From the NCBI RefSeq assembly GCF_003289645.1, contig NZ_QLYX01000005.1:248001-312000 (forward strand): 64,000 nt of DNA, written 5' to 3'. The DNA is from Actinomadura craniellae (GTDB lineage: Bacteria > Actinomycetota > Actinomycetes > Streptosporangiales > Streptosporangiaceae). The notes beneath the pieces were generated by a model. The model saw only the letters and a program-made list of their open reading frames with translations, was not told where the DNA came from and ran no database searches. Below, piece after piece: positions 51,001 to 59,102 of the stretch (the stretch's first letter is position 1; each line of letters starts with the position of its first letter). A program made the translations under genes and the position numbers.

Positions 51001-52593
51001 CGCAAGATCGGCAAGGGTACGGGACGGGGCGCGGCCAAATGGCGGGCCGAGGCCCAGAAGCTGATGCCCCAGGCGATGGGTGCGGTCCCCGTGTGGATCA
51101 TGCCGTACTACCGGGTCGCCGAGTCCTTCGACCCAACCGTCGCGCCGCTGTTCGACGTCGTCATCGTCGATGAGAGCAGCCAGTGCGACGTGTTCGCGCT
51201 CGGGCTGCTCGGGCTCGGCCGCAAGGTCGTGGTCGTCGGCGACGACAAGCAGATCAGCCCGTCCGCGGTCGGCGTCCGGCAGGAACGGGTGGACGAGCTG
51301 ATCCGCACCCACCTGCCGTCCTTCCCCAACGCCCTCCTGCTCGACCTGGGATCCAGCCTCTACGACGCGTCCGCCCGGCTGTTCCCCGGTGTCGTCCGGC
51401 TCCGCGAGCACTTCCGCTGCCTGCCCCGCATCATCGAGTTCTCCTCACAGCACTACTACGGCGGCGAGATCCAGGCCCTGCGCGAGGAGGCCCCGGGGAA
51501 ACTGCCGGGCTCGGCGGTCGAGGCCGTCCACGTGCCCGACGGGGTCCGCCGCGTCACCGGCTTCGGCGACATCAACGAGGCCGAGGCCGCCGCCCTCGTC
51601 GACAAGGTCGTGCAGTGCTGCGCCGATCCCGCCTACGACGGCCGCACCATGGGCGTCATCTCCCTGCTGGGCAGGAGCCGCCAGGCCCAGTGGATCGATC
51701 AGGCCCTGCTCGCCAAGCTCGGCCCCGAGGCCTACGAGCAGCGGCGGCTGCGGTGCGGCGACTCCTACAGCTTCCAGGGCGACGAACGCGACATCGTCTT
51801 CATCACCACCGTCATCGACTCCGGCGGCCACGCCTTCACCGGCAAGACCTACGAGCAGCGCGTCAACGTCGCCGCCAGCCGCGCCCGCGACCAGATGTGG
51901 ATCTTCCACAGCGTCACCGCCGACCGGCTCAACCCCGACGACCAGCGCGGTCGGCTCATCCGCTACGCCACCGACGGCCAGCGCTCCGCCGACCTCACCA
52001 AGGACCTCGAAGACCGCTGCGACTCCGACTTCGAACGCCGCGTCCTGCGCATGCTCCTGGCCCGCGACTACCTCGTCACCCCCCAGCACCCCGTCGGCAA
52101 CCTCCGCATCGACCTCGTCGTGCGCGGCAACGGCCGCCGCCTCGCCATCGAATGCGACGGCGACAAGTTCCACGGCCCCGACCAGTGGGAGGACGACCTC
52201 CGCCGGCAGAGCGTCCTCGAACGTATGGGCTGGCGCTTCTGGCGCGTCCGCGGCAGCGTCTTCTACCGCGACCCGGCCTCCGCCATGGACTCCCTCTGGC
52301 CACTCCTCACCAGCATGGGCATCACCCCCGGTCCCGAGCCGGAACCCGATACGCCCGACCTCCCCGAAATGCCCATTCCCGTTCCCGCGGTGCTCACCGA
52401 ACCGGCCCCGACCGCCACGCCTGCTCCGGCGCAGGAACCCGCGGCCTCTTCCAGCCGCAACGACCCAGATCTCGAACGCGTCCGCGAGTGGGCCCGCCGA
52501 ACGGGCCGCTACGTCAACCCGAACGGCAGGGTGGCCCCGTCGATCATCGCTGACTACAACTGGGAGCACCCGGAAACCCCCTACCCCTACTGA
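48022..52593 (+). CDS. SF1 helicase with C-terminal nuclease and Lsr2-like domain
   Basis: A 1523-residue protein. Residues 1-340 are of unknown type. The SF1 core has GPPGTGK378S, then a long coiled insertion (about 440-960), VIVDESSQCD, VGDDKQISPSAVG, REHFRCLPRIIEFS, FQGDERDIVFI and VNVAASRAR. Near residue 1350-1430 is a PD-(D/E)xK/Vsr-like nuclease (LRIDLVVRGNGRRLAIECDGDKFHG...DDLRRQSVLERMGWRFWRVRGS). The end (RVREWARRTGRYVNPNGRVAPSIIADY) looks like the Lsr2 DNA-binding domain. GGGGAG precedes GTG 48022; GTG 48016 is in frame. The mix suggests a phage- or plasmid-defence protein. Confidence 0.85.
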   Translation: MVTDSVTRERVEHLFDYLSALAQEVYAKPVRHIGEHDLACAPDEVPAHQAVRVGAAAGDAWLRVAKTSKPIPPAMPPELKRHCAGVILGDPHRRPVEPADLAVRVGPPTEEEPDPVRPVRVAFARWVDDVWEPWAELARTAVAARTLYESLFQLRQRVRADEATHELVWGHGILGWNFGEQRICHPMVVSRVKVVFDEENGELSVTPEGLPELELDCLQGLGVPNLGELLQVQNDLRAEGFDPWDARADVVYRKIIAPLGLDTDVRRTDELPPVGASPEMSVTWRLFVRKRRVMFLRFFDQLKNALGNEDGLPAPVVALAAGEGAARGVHGEAEERAWAPVAEQLLMPLPANAEQEQIARKLARHSGVTVQGPPGTGKSHTIANLVSHLVAHGKRVLVTAHKDQALAVLRDKIPAELRDLSLAVLGSSSADMTALQRSVQAITEAADNVDEHKESAATERLRGRLDEIEAEVLRLRKRLRLALEREQDVLELNGRQRRAAELAEWLADNDGELNRIPDRLPLGAASPLTSGELGELYSLAGRIDAADAAACASDLPPTHTLPSGADLARELEELRRIAGILRGYDDYVADPSRLDTITGEALEELATHLSSTARWIEPLEQDWLARLRSQIVQDTHWMQLWAGHTARLRADARMAADLRARLSGCRVELPPGRSPREIIALLQQALQRFREGRKVSGLTQRNLAQFLGQTSIDGERPTEVEDIEKMIAWVELGRLRAAFTRLWQDELVVALAAPPVPEGVPAPETWIDARCQEIESALSWESRFWPDLRTRIGGVVSLGMVPVRPSSADLHRLAEVLGALRARARQRQLEDGRARFRQNVAEARQRPGASLLWGELLTAYDEHDTARWDTALATSARLAMLRPQVERMNELTRRLTAVTPLWTRKILELRGDPSVCGDPGDLPRLWEWRQSETWLRDIINADDLAEVQRRLDTAQEEQRRVTLELTRRSAWLAMKRNLGHTQRQALVGWLQTLRKIGKGTGRGAAKWRAEAQKLMPQAMGAVPVWIMPYYRVAESFDPTVAPLFDVVIVDESSQCDVFALGLLGLGRKVVVVGDDKQISPSAVGVRQERVDELIRTHLPSFPNALLLDLGSSLYDASARLFPGVVRLREHFRCLPRIIEFSSQHYYGGEIQALREEAPGKLPGSAVEAVHVPDGVRRVTGFGDINEAEAAALVDKVVQCCADPAYDGRTMGVISLLGRSRQAQWIDQALLAKLGPEAYEQRRLRCGDSYSFQGDERDIVFITTVIDSGGHAFTGKTYEQRVNVAASRARDQMWIFHSVTADRLNPDDQRGRLIRYATDGQRSADLTKDLEDRCDSDFERRVLRMLLARDYLVTPQHPVGNLRIDLVVRGNGRRLAIECDGDKFHGPDQWEDDLRRQSVLERMGWRFWRVRGSVFYRDPASAMDSLWPLLTSMGITPGPEPEPDTPDLPEMPIPVPAVLTEPAPTATPAPAQEPAASSSRNDPDLERVREWARRTGRYVNPNGRVAPSIIADYNWEHPETPYPY

Positions 52594-52603
52594 GGCCCTG
52601 CGA

Positions 52604-53125
52604 CTAGCGCTGCTGTTGCCCTGGCCGTCTGTGGGCGTCGCCGATGGCGGCGAATCTCGTCGGATCGAGGATCAGCGTGCTGCGCCAGGGGTTCATGTGC
52701 AGCAGATCGCTGTCGTTGCTGACGATGATCAGGGCACCGACCTCTACGGCGAGGTCGAGGATCATGTTGTCCTCGTAGTCAGGGCAGTCGTGGACGCTGC
52801 GCGGCACGTCCCGCAGGAAGGCTCCCCCGGAGCGTTCGGCGATGGTGGTGAGCGTGTCCAGGTAGCCGTCGATGCGGTCGGTGGACCATTTGAAGAGATC
52901 GGTCAGGGTCCATTCGATGTTGCTGAAGACGTGTTCGGAGATCCAGAGCGAGTACTCGCGTGCGTCGTTGGCCAGACCGATGCAGTCGGCCGCGGCGTTG
53001 GTGGTTTTGGGTGGCAGGACCGGCCAGTGAGTGAAGGCCGATCCCCCGCCTCCTTTGATCACCGCGTCGATGTAGACGTTGACGTCAAAGACCACAGGTG
53101 TCGGCACGGGGGTTGTGAGGCTCAC
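52604..53125 (-). CDS. PIN-domain toxin-like protein
   Basis: A 173-residue PIN protein (PVVFDVNVYIDAVI, WISEHVFSNIEWTL, DYEDNMILDLAVEVGALIIVSNDSDLLHM) with the expected acidic positions. GTG 53125 overlaps the antitoxin stop, so the pair is a type II module with the antitoxin first. It forms the right border of the accessory island. Confidence 0.85.
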   Translation of the reverse strand: MSLTTPVPTPVVFDVNVYIDAVIKGGGGSAFTHWPVLPPKTTNAAADCIGLANDAREYSLWISEHVFSNIEWTLTDLFKWSTDRIDGYLDTLTTIAERSGGAFLRDVPRSVHDCPDYEDNMILDLAVEVGALIIVSNDSDLLHMNPWRSTLILDPTRFAAIGDAHRRPGQQQR

Positions 53126-53439
53126 AAGCCCCGCCTGTTCTTACGGTTCGCCTTCTGCCAGGCGATCACGTCTTGGATGTCGGTGACTCCGGCGGCTTCG
53201 GCCTGTTTGGTCCCGTATGCCTGGAACTCCTGGAGATCCTCGGCGATCATGATCGAGGTCATGACATGGATGGCTTGGCGCAGAAACTCCGACCGGTTCC
53301 CATCGCCGAACCGTGCGACCAGGGCATCAAGGGCTTCACGGTCACGGTCGAGGACGGTGAACCCCAGCGTCGGTGTCGTGGACTTGCGGGGCGGCTTCTC
53401 GCGGGAGGGGTTCTTCTCCTTGGCTTCCGTCGTGCTCAT
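53122..53439 (-). CDS. Ribbon-helix-helix antitoxin
   Basis: A 105-residue protein. A charged Lys/Glu-rich N-terminus leads into FTVLDRDREALDALVARFGDGNRSEFLRQAIHVM, a ribbon-helix-helix, then a helical toxin-binding tail. AAAGGAAG precedes ATG 53439. Immediately upstream of the PIN toxin. Confidence 0.8.
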   Translation of the reverse strand: MSTTEAKEKNPSREKPPRKSTTPTLGFTVLDRDREALDALVARFGDGNRSEFLRQAIHVMTSIMIAEDLQEFQAYGTKQAEAAGVTDIQDVIAWQKANRKNRRGL

Positions 53440-53553
53440 GCTTCCTTTGTACCCGTACTCTGGCACGTCTGCAACAAGTTGCAGGCGTCTGATCCGTACC
53501 TGTGACGACAAGCTCCGCGGACTGCGGCGAATCCTGGCCTGGCCGTGCTGTTG

Positions 53554-55305
53554 TCACTGAGCGGCCTCCCAGGCCGTCCACAACCCGGCGTACACACCAC
53601 CGGCATCAACCAGCTCTCCGTGGGTGCCGGTCTCGATGATCCGGCCGTGCTCCATCACCATGATCCGGTCGCAGGTCGCTGCCTGGGAGAGGCGGTGCGC
53701 GACCACGACTGCGGTGCGCCCGGCGAGGACGGCATCAGCAGCGCGGTCGAGCTGTCCGGCGTAGGTGGAGCCGGCCTCGGCGGTCGCTTCGTCGAGGATC
53801 ACCAGATCAGCGTCGGTGAGCAGCAGGCGGGCGAGGGCGAGCTGCTGCGCCTGCGCGTCGGTGAGCGGGTGCCCGCCGACACCCAGCGGGGTGTCCAACC
53901 GGTCGGGGAGAACATCGAGGATCGATGCGGCACCGGTGGCTTCCAGCGCTGCATGGAGGTCGCGTTCGGTGGCCCCGGGGGCGGCGAGGGTGAGGTTGTC
54001 GCGCAGGGTGCCTGCGAAGACATGGACCTCCTGGGTGATCATCGCGGTACGGCTGGGGCGAGTCACCCTCCCGGCCTCAGGCAGTTGGGTGCCGGCGACC
54101 ACGCCGGCGAGCGTGGTCTTGCCTGCCCCGGACACGCCGACGACGGCCACGTGCTGACCGGACGGGATGTCGAGGGTGATGCCGTCGAGCACCCGTGGCC
54201 CCTCGCCGTAACGGAACGAGACCTCGTCGAGCCGTACGGCGGTGCTCGTGGTCTGCGCCGGGACGTCCGACGAGCTGAACGGAATCGTGACGACCCCGAT
54301 CATGCGGCTCAGCGATGCGAGGGCGGACTGGAGGGTGTCGATGACCAGCAGTAGCTGGTTGACCGGTCCGAGCAGGCGTAGCACGAGCAGCATGGCGGTG
54401 GTGGCGCCGCCGACGGTCGATGCGTTGTGGTCGATGAGGACGAAGCCGACGACGAGTACGGCGGCCAGGCTCAGGCACTCCCCGAGGTTGAGCCGGGCAT
54501 TGAGCATGCTCAGCACGGTGCGTGCGCGTAGCGACTGCCTCGCGACGCGCCAGGAGTCCGTCATCACAGCCCGGTGTCGTTGCTCGGCGAGCCCGAAGCC
54601 GAGCATGGTGGCGTAGCCGCGCTGGGACTCGAGGATCTGCTGGGCACGCGCGCTCATCGCCGTGCGCTCGGCGCGGTAGACCCCTGGTCCGATGCGCAGG
54701 TACCACCGCACGGCCAGCACGTAGACCGGCAGCACGACGGCGAAGGCGGCCGCGTAGGGACGTTCCAGTGCCGCGAGCCCGCCCAGCGACACGACGATGG
54801 TGAAGGCAGTGACGGTGAGCACCGGGATCACGGCGGGGGCGGCGTCGGCGACCGCGGTGACGTCGTCGCTGGATCGCGAGATCAGGTCTCCGGTGCCGGC
54901 GCGCTCGACGAGGTGCTGTGGGAGCGCCATCGCGTGGCCCACGAGCTGTTCGCGCAGCGCGGCGAGGATGGAGTGGTAGACGCGGGTGGCGAGCACGATC
55001 GTCAGCGCGGTGCCCGCAGCACCGAGGACCGCCGAGAGCGCCATGACGACCGTGACCGTCAGCACTGTGGCAAGGTCCGCGGTGCCGGCCTGCACGCGGT
55101 CGACGAGGAATCCGATCGCCCCGGGAACGATCAGGTCGACGCCGGTGCTGACGAGCCCCAGCACCCCGGTCGCGGCGAGCCGGAGCCGGTACCCGTGGCT
55201 GAGCCGCCACACCTCCCTGACCGTCTCGCGGCCGCTCGCGACCGGCAGCCCGGACTGCCCGGCATCGGAAGCCGCGGTCCCGGGCACGGCGGAGGTGCCG
55301 CTCAC
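53554..55305 (-). CDS. ABC exporter half-transporter (permease-ATPase), second of a pair
   Basis: The 583-residue protein has six membrane helices (about 30-310) and an ABC ATPase with GVSGAGKTTLAGV (Walker A), a signature loop altered to PLTDAQAQQLALARLL instead of LSGGQ, VILDEATAEAG and VVAHRLSQAATCDRI. The degraded signature points to an asymmetric heterodimer. It overlaps the upstream ABC gene (GTGA). Its partner and the siderophore genes upstream suggest export or uptake of a siderophore, as in IrtAB; that is inference. Confidence 0.9.
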   Translation of the reverse strand: MSGTSAVPGTAASDAGQSGLPVASGRETVREVWRLSHGYRLRLAATGVLGLVSTGVDLIVPGAIGFLVDRVQAGTADLATVLTVTVVMALSAVLGAAGTALTIVLATRVYHSILAALREQLVGHAMALPQHLVERAGTGDLISRSSDDVTAVADAAPAVIPVLTVTAFTIVVSLGGLAALERPYAAAFAVVLPVYVLAVRWYLRIGPGVYRAERTAMSARAQQILESQRGYATMLGFGLAEQRHRAVMTDSWRVARQSLRARTVLSMLNARLNLGECLSLAAVLVVGFVLIDHNASTVGGATTAMLLVLRLLGPVNQLLLVIDTLQSALASLSRMIGVVTIPFSSSDVPAQTTSTAVRLDEVSFRYGEGPRVLDGITLDIPSGQHVAVVGVSGAGKTTLAGVVAGTQLPEAGRVTRPSRTAMITQEVHVFAGTLRDNLTLAAPGATERDLHAALEATGAASILDVLPDRLDTPLGVGGHPLTDAQAQQLALARLLLTDADLVILDEATAEAGSTYAGQLDRAADAVLAGRTAVVVAHRLSQAATCDRIMVMEHGRIIETGTHGELVDAGGVYAGLWTAWEAAQ

Positions 55306-57062
55306 CGCGCCGTCCTTGCGGGCGCGGGTACGTCGTCAGGCAACTCGACGACGCGGTCGCAGGCAGCGAGCAGCGCCGGGGTCGAGGCGATCAGCAGCGT
55401 CGAGCGGCCTGCCCGGACACCGCGCAGCCGGCCTGCGATCGTGTGCTCGGTGACCGAGTCGACCGCGGTGGTCGGGTCGTGCAGCACGAGCACCGGCGCG
55501 TCGCTCGCCAGGGCGCGGGCGAGCGCGACCCGCTGGCGTTGGCCGCCCGAGAGCCGGTTGCCGCCCTCGCCGACCGGGACGTCGAGGTCGGCTGCGAAGT
55601 CGTCGCAGGCGGCGGCTCGCACCGCGGCGTCCACCCGCTCGGGCGGGCCCGCGATCACGGCGACGTTGTCGCGGAGGGTGCCGCTGAACAGCGTGGCGCG
55701 GTGCGGCGCGACGGTGACCCGGGAGCGGTACTCGACCGGGGACAGCTCCCGTGCCGCGATCCCGTCGAGCCGCGCCTCGACCCCTCCCTCGGCCTGCGGG
55801 TCCAGCAGCGCCTCGACGACACGGGCGGCGGTCCGGTCGTCGGCGCGCACGCCCACGAGCTCGCCGGGCTCGACCCGGATCGTCACGCCGGGCCCGGAGA
55901 TGCTCGGCACGACCACGTCCAGCTCCGGCAGCGCGGTGACCTCCCGCCGGGTCGCGTCATCGGGCCCGGCCGTCGACGTGGCGTTGTTCCGCAGCACGTC
56001 GAGGACACGCGCGGACGAGGCGCGGGCGCCGGCGAGGTTGGGGATGGACGTGCTCGCGATCGCCTGGATCTGGGGCAGCAGTGCCTGGGCGAGGCCGACG
56101 GCGGTGATCAGCCCGCCGATGCTGAGCTGTCCGTCCACGGCGAACCAGCCCGCCAGCCCCATCACCGCGGCGACGAACGTGCCGCTGACCACGCCCGAGC
56201 CCGCAAGGAACTTCCCCAGCAGGCCCGCGTTGCGCCTGGCGCCGACCAGGGTCTCCTGGCTTGCCCGCCGGTACCGGCCGATCGCCTCGGCCTCGGCACG
56301 CACCCCCTTGATCACCCGGTAGCCGGCGACCAGGTCCGTGGCCTGTCCGACCGTGGAGGACAGCAGCTCCTGGTACTCGCGGGTGTCCCGGGAGAGCCGC
56401 TCGCTGAGCACGCCCATCGACCAGACCGCGACAGGCGCCCCGAACAGCACCACGAGTCCGAGCAGCCAGTGCGTCGCCAGCAGCGATGCCGCGATGAATC
56501 CGATGGCCGTGATCCTCGAGACCGGGATGATCGTCAGGATCACCGCGTTGGACAGGCGCGCGACGTCGTTCGTCATCACCGAGACCACGCTGCCGTCCAG
56601 CGCACGGGCGGTACCGCCGACCGGGTGCAGCACGCCCGTGGAGAGGGTGCCGCGGAGCCGGTGCTGCAGTACCTGCACCGCATAGGCGGTCAGCCGCAGC
56701 GAGAGCCTCGCCGCCGACGTCAGCGCGACGTAGAGGGCCACCAGCACGCCGAGCCACAGGACCAGCTGTCCCTCGTCCCCGGTCGCCAGGGCCCGGTCGA
56801 TCGCGAGCCCCATCACCACCGGGACCGCGGACTCGCCCACCTGCCACACGATCGCCAGCAGCATCGCGGGAACGCTGACCCGCCGCACCGAGAAGATCAC
56901 GCGCAGCAGGAACCGGCCCGGGGTGATCCCCGGCCCGGACTCGAACGGTCGAGCACCGGGCGGCTCGGCGGGAGCGAGCAGGAGCACCGGCAGCCAGCGG
57001 GTCAGCGGTCCTCGCCCCAGTCCTGCGGCGTCGGCGCCCGAGAAACGCGAGGAGTTCTTCAC
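55302..57062 (-). CDS. ABC exporter half-transporter (permease-ATPase), first of a pair
   Basis: A 586-residue six-helix half-transporter with its ATPase at 380-580. The signature NRLSGGQRQRVALARAL and VLVLHDPTTAVD (Asp after the Walker B Asp where Glu is usual is replaced by Pro-Thr context) are visible, but the Walker A region reads ELVGVRADDRTAARVVEALL and lacks the GxxGxGKS loop. This is complementary to the partner, whose signature is degenerate. GTG 57062 overlaps the esterase stop; the frame is open to 57134. Confidence 0.88.
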   Translation of the reverse strand: MKNSSRFSGADAAGLGRGPLTRWLPVLLLAPAEPPGARPFESGPGITPGRFLLRVIFSVRRVSVPAMLLAIVWQVGESAVPVVMGLAIDRALATGDEGQLVLWLGVLVALYVALTSAARLSLRLTAYAVQVLQHRLRGTLSTGVLHPVGGTARALDGSVVSVMTNDVARLSNAVILTIIPVSRITAIGFIAASLLATHWLLGLVVLFGAPVAVWSMGVLSERLSRDTREYQELLSSTVGQATDLVAGYRVIKGVRAEAEAIGRYRRASQETLVGARRNAGLLGKFLAGSGVVSGTFVAAVMGLAGWFAVDGQLSIGGLITAVGLAQALLPQIQAIASTSIPNLAGARASSARVLDVLRNNATSTAGPDDATRREVTALPELDVVVPSISGPGVTIRVEPGELVGVRADDRTAARVVEALLDPQAEGGVEARLDGIAARELSPVEYRSRVTVAPHRATLFSGTLRDNVAVIAGPPERVDAAVRAAACDDFAADLDVPVGEGGNRLSGGQRQRVALARALASDAPVLVLHDPTTAVDSVTEHTIAGRLRGVRAGRSTLLIASTPALLAACDRVVELPDDVPAPARTAR

Positions 57063-58255
57063 GCCTGGCTCCGGTTCCTGCTCCTGAGCGGGAAGCACCA
57101 GAGCAGGGCATCGGCGAAGATTCCTCGCCACCATGCGTAGTCGTGCCCGCCGGCGAACTCTCTGTAGCGGGTGTCGTAGCCCTTCCCGGTGAGCACGTGG
57201 TCCAACCAGCGACTGTGGGTGTTCGAGCTCTCCAGCTCACCAACGTCGTGGAAGATGCGGATCGGTGCCGTTTCTGCGGCCAGGTAGTCGGCGATCAGTG
57301 TCGGTACGGGGGTGCGGCGCAGCAGCTCACCCGATCCGGTGCCCCACGTGAGGTCAGGGTGGTACCCGCACGACGGGGACTGGAGGATGGCGTTGCCGAA
57401 CGTCGTCGGGTGGTGGAGCGCCGTCCAGCCGGCGCACAGACCGCCGAAGCTCTCGCCGGCCAGCGCGACGTCACCGGGGTCCCGCGAGAGCGGATAGCGG
57501 CGGTGGAGCCATGGCAGCAGTTCCTGGACCAGCATCTGGGAGAACGCCGGGTTGCAGAGCAGCTCTTTGTCGCGCTGCGGTGCGGGCTGACCGACGAGGA
57601 CCACCACGCAGGGTCGGACCAGTCCCGCCTGGACCAGGGCGTCACGAACGCTCGGCGCGCTGTGGTCCGGCGTCCCGTCCAGGTGGATCACGAAGGGCAG
57701 TGCGCTCTCGGCTGAGAACTCTCCCGGCGGCATCGAGACCCAGATGCGGCGTTCGTCTCCCAGGAACTCGCTCGCCAGCACGGCGGTTTCCACTGCCGGG
57801 GCCGGCCGCGCTTCGGCCTGATCGAGCCAGGGCAACGGCACCGCGTCGGGCAGCACTGCCACCGAGGCCCCGGAGAACCGCTCCACCGAGCACTCCGAGA
57901 ACCTCGGTGGCGGGTTGAACGGGTCCGGAACCTGTTCGCCCCCACCCCTCGGCCCACGTCGTGCGAACACGTACGAGAAGCGCAGATCGGAACGCATCCG
58001 CAGGGTAAGAACGCAGAACGGCGTCCCCGCCACCGAGGCGAACTCCGTGTCGATCGGGTTGAAGCCGATCCTGGGGCCGATCACCACCGAGAGGGTGACC
58101 GTTGTGTCGTCTCCGGGCTCGTCGACGAACGTCGCCTCCACCTCGTCCGCGGAGACCCGCTCGACAAGCGGTGCACCCGTCTCCTCGAGATGTCGTCTGA
58201 ACCTTGCCGGGCTCCACTCACCGGTCGACAGCTTCTCGACAGACGGATCAGCCAT
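57059..58255 (-). CDS. Fes-like siderophore esterase
   Basis: The 398-residue protein resembles enterochelin esterase: an N-terminal beta domain and an alpha/beta hydrolase with GESFGGLCAGWTALHHP (Ser), an acidic residue in FHDVGELESSNT and His in FAGGHDYAWWRG. It would hydrolyse imported ferric siderophore ester backbones to free the iron. It has no signal peptide, so acts in the cytoplasm. Near-zero spacing with its neighbours places it in the iron operon. Confidence 0.9.
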   Translation of the reverse strand: MADPSVEKLSTGEWSPARFRRHLEETGAPLVERVSADEVEATFVDEPGDDTTVTLSVVIGPRIGFNPIDTEFASVAGTPFCVLTLRMRSDLRFSYVFARRGPRGGGEQVPDPFNPPPRFSECSVERFSGASVAVLPDAVPLPWLDQAEARPAPAVETAVLASEFLGDERRIWVSMPPGEFSAESALPFVIHLDGTPDHSAPSVRDALVQAGLVRPCVVVLVGQPAPQRDKELLCNPAFSQMLVQELLPWLHRRYPLSRDPGDVALAGESFGGLCAGWTALHHPTTFGNAILQSPSCGYHPDLTWGTGSGELLRRTPVPTLIADYLAAETAPIRIFHDVGELESSNTHSRWLDHVLTGKGYDTRYREFAGGHDYAWWRGIFADALLWCFPLRSRNRSQA

Positions 58256-59102
58256 TTCTCGCGCTCTCCACGTCGGCGTTGTCAGCGGACCTCTGTCGGG
58301 TTCGTTCGCGGCCGAGCGGCACCACCTGGGGGCTGCCGGCCACCGGATCGGGCAGCACCAGGCAGCGCAGACCGAACACCTCCTCGACCAGCTCGGCCGT
58401 GACGACCTCGTCCGGAGTGCCCTCGGCGACCACGGCGCCGTCCTTCATGGCGATCAGGTGGGTGCCGTAGCGGGCGGCGTGGTTCAGGTCGTGCAGGACG
58501 GCGACCAGGGTGTGGCCGACGTGGTGCAGGTCGGTGAACAGCTCCATCAGCTCGATCTGGTGGGTGATGTCGAGGAAGGTGGTCGGTTCATCGAGCAGCA
58601 TGATGCCGGTGTGCTGCGCGAGCGCCATCGCCACCCACACCCGCTGGCGCTGCCCGCCCGACAGCTCGTCCACCAGGCGCCCGGACAGGTCGGTGACCGA
58701 GGTCTGGTGCATCGCCCTGAGCACGGCCTGCTCGTCGTCCTCGGTCCACTGCCGGATGAACCCCTGGTGGGGGTACCGTCCCCGGGCCACCAGGTCGGCG
58801 ACGGTGATCCCGTCCGGGGCGATCGAGGTCTGCGGCAGCAGTCCGACCCGCCGCGCCACCTCTTTGGTCTTGTAGGAGTTGATGTCGGCACCGTCGAGGA
58901 CGACCTGCCCGGCCGACGGCTTCAGCAGTCGGGACAGGCCGCGCAGCAGGGTGGACTTGCCGCACGCGTTCGGGCCGACGATGACCGTGAACGACTCGTC
59001 GGGGATCGCCACCGAGAGGTGCTCGGAGATGATCCGCTTGTCGTAGCCGATCGTCGCCGACTCCACCCGGAGGCGCGCGGTGTCGGGCGGGGTTGCGCTC
59101 AT
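58248..59102 (-). CDS. Ferric-siderophore ABC transporter ATPase
   Basis: A 284-residue FecE/FepC-type ATPase: GPNACGKSTLLRGLSRLL (Walker A), ELSGGQRQRVWVAMALAQHTGIMLLDEPTTFLDI, and HDLNHAARYGTHLIAMKDG. It powers the two permeases encoded directly upstream, overlapping the second by 4 bases. ATG 59102 is used. Confidence 0.95.
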   Translation of the reverse strand: MSATPPDTARLRVESATIGYDKRIISEHLSVAIPDESFTVIVGPNACGKSTLLRGLSRLLKPSAGQVVLDGADINSYKTKEVARRVGLLPQTSIAPDGITVADLVARGRYPHQGFIRQWTEDDEQAVLRAMHQTSVTDLSGRLVDELSGGQRQRVWVAMALAQHTGIMLLDEPTTFLDITHQIELMELFTDLHHVGHTLVAVLHDLNHAARYGTHLIAMKDGAVVAEGTPDEVVTAELVEEVFGLRCLVLPDPVAGSPQVVPLGRERTRQRSADNADVESARNG

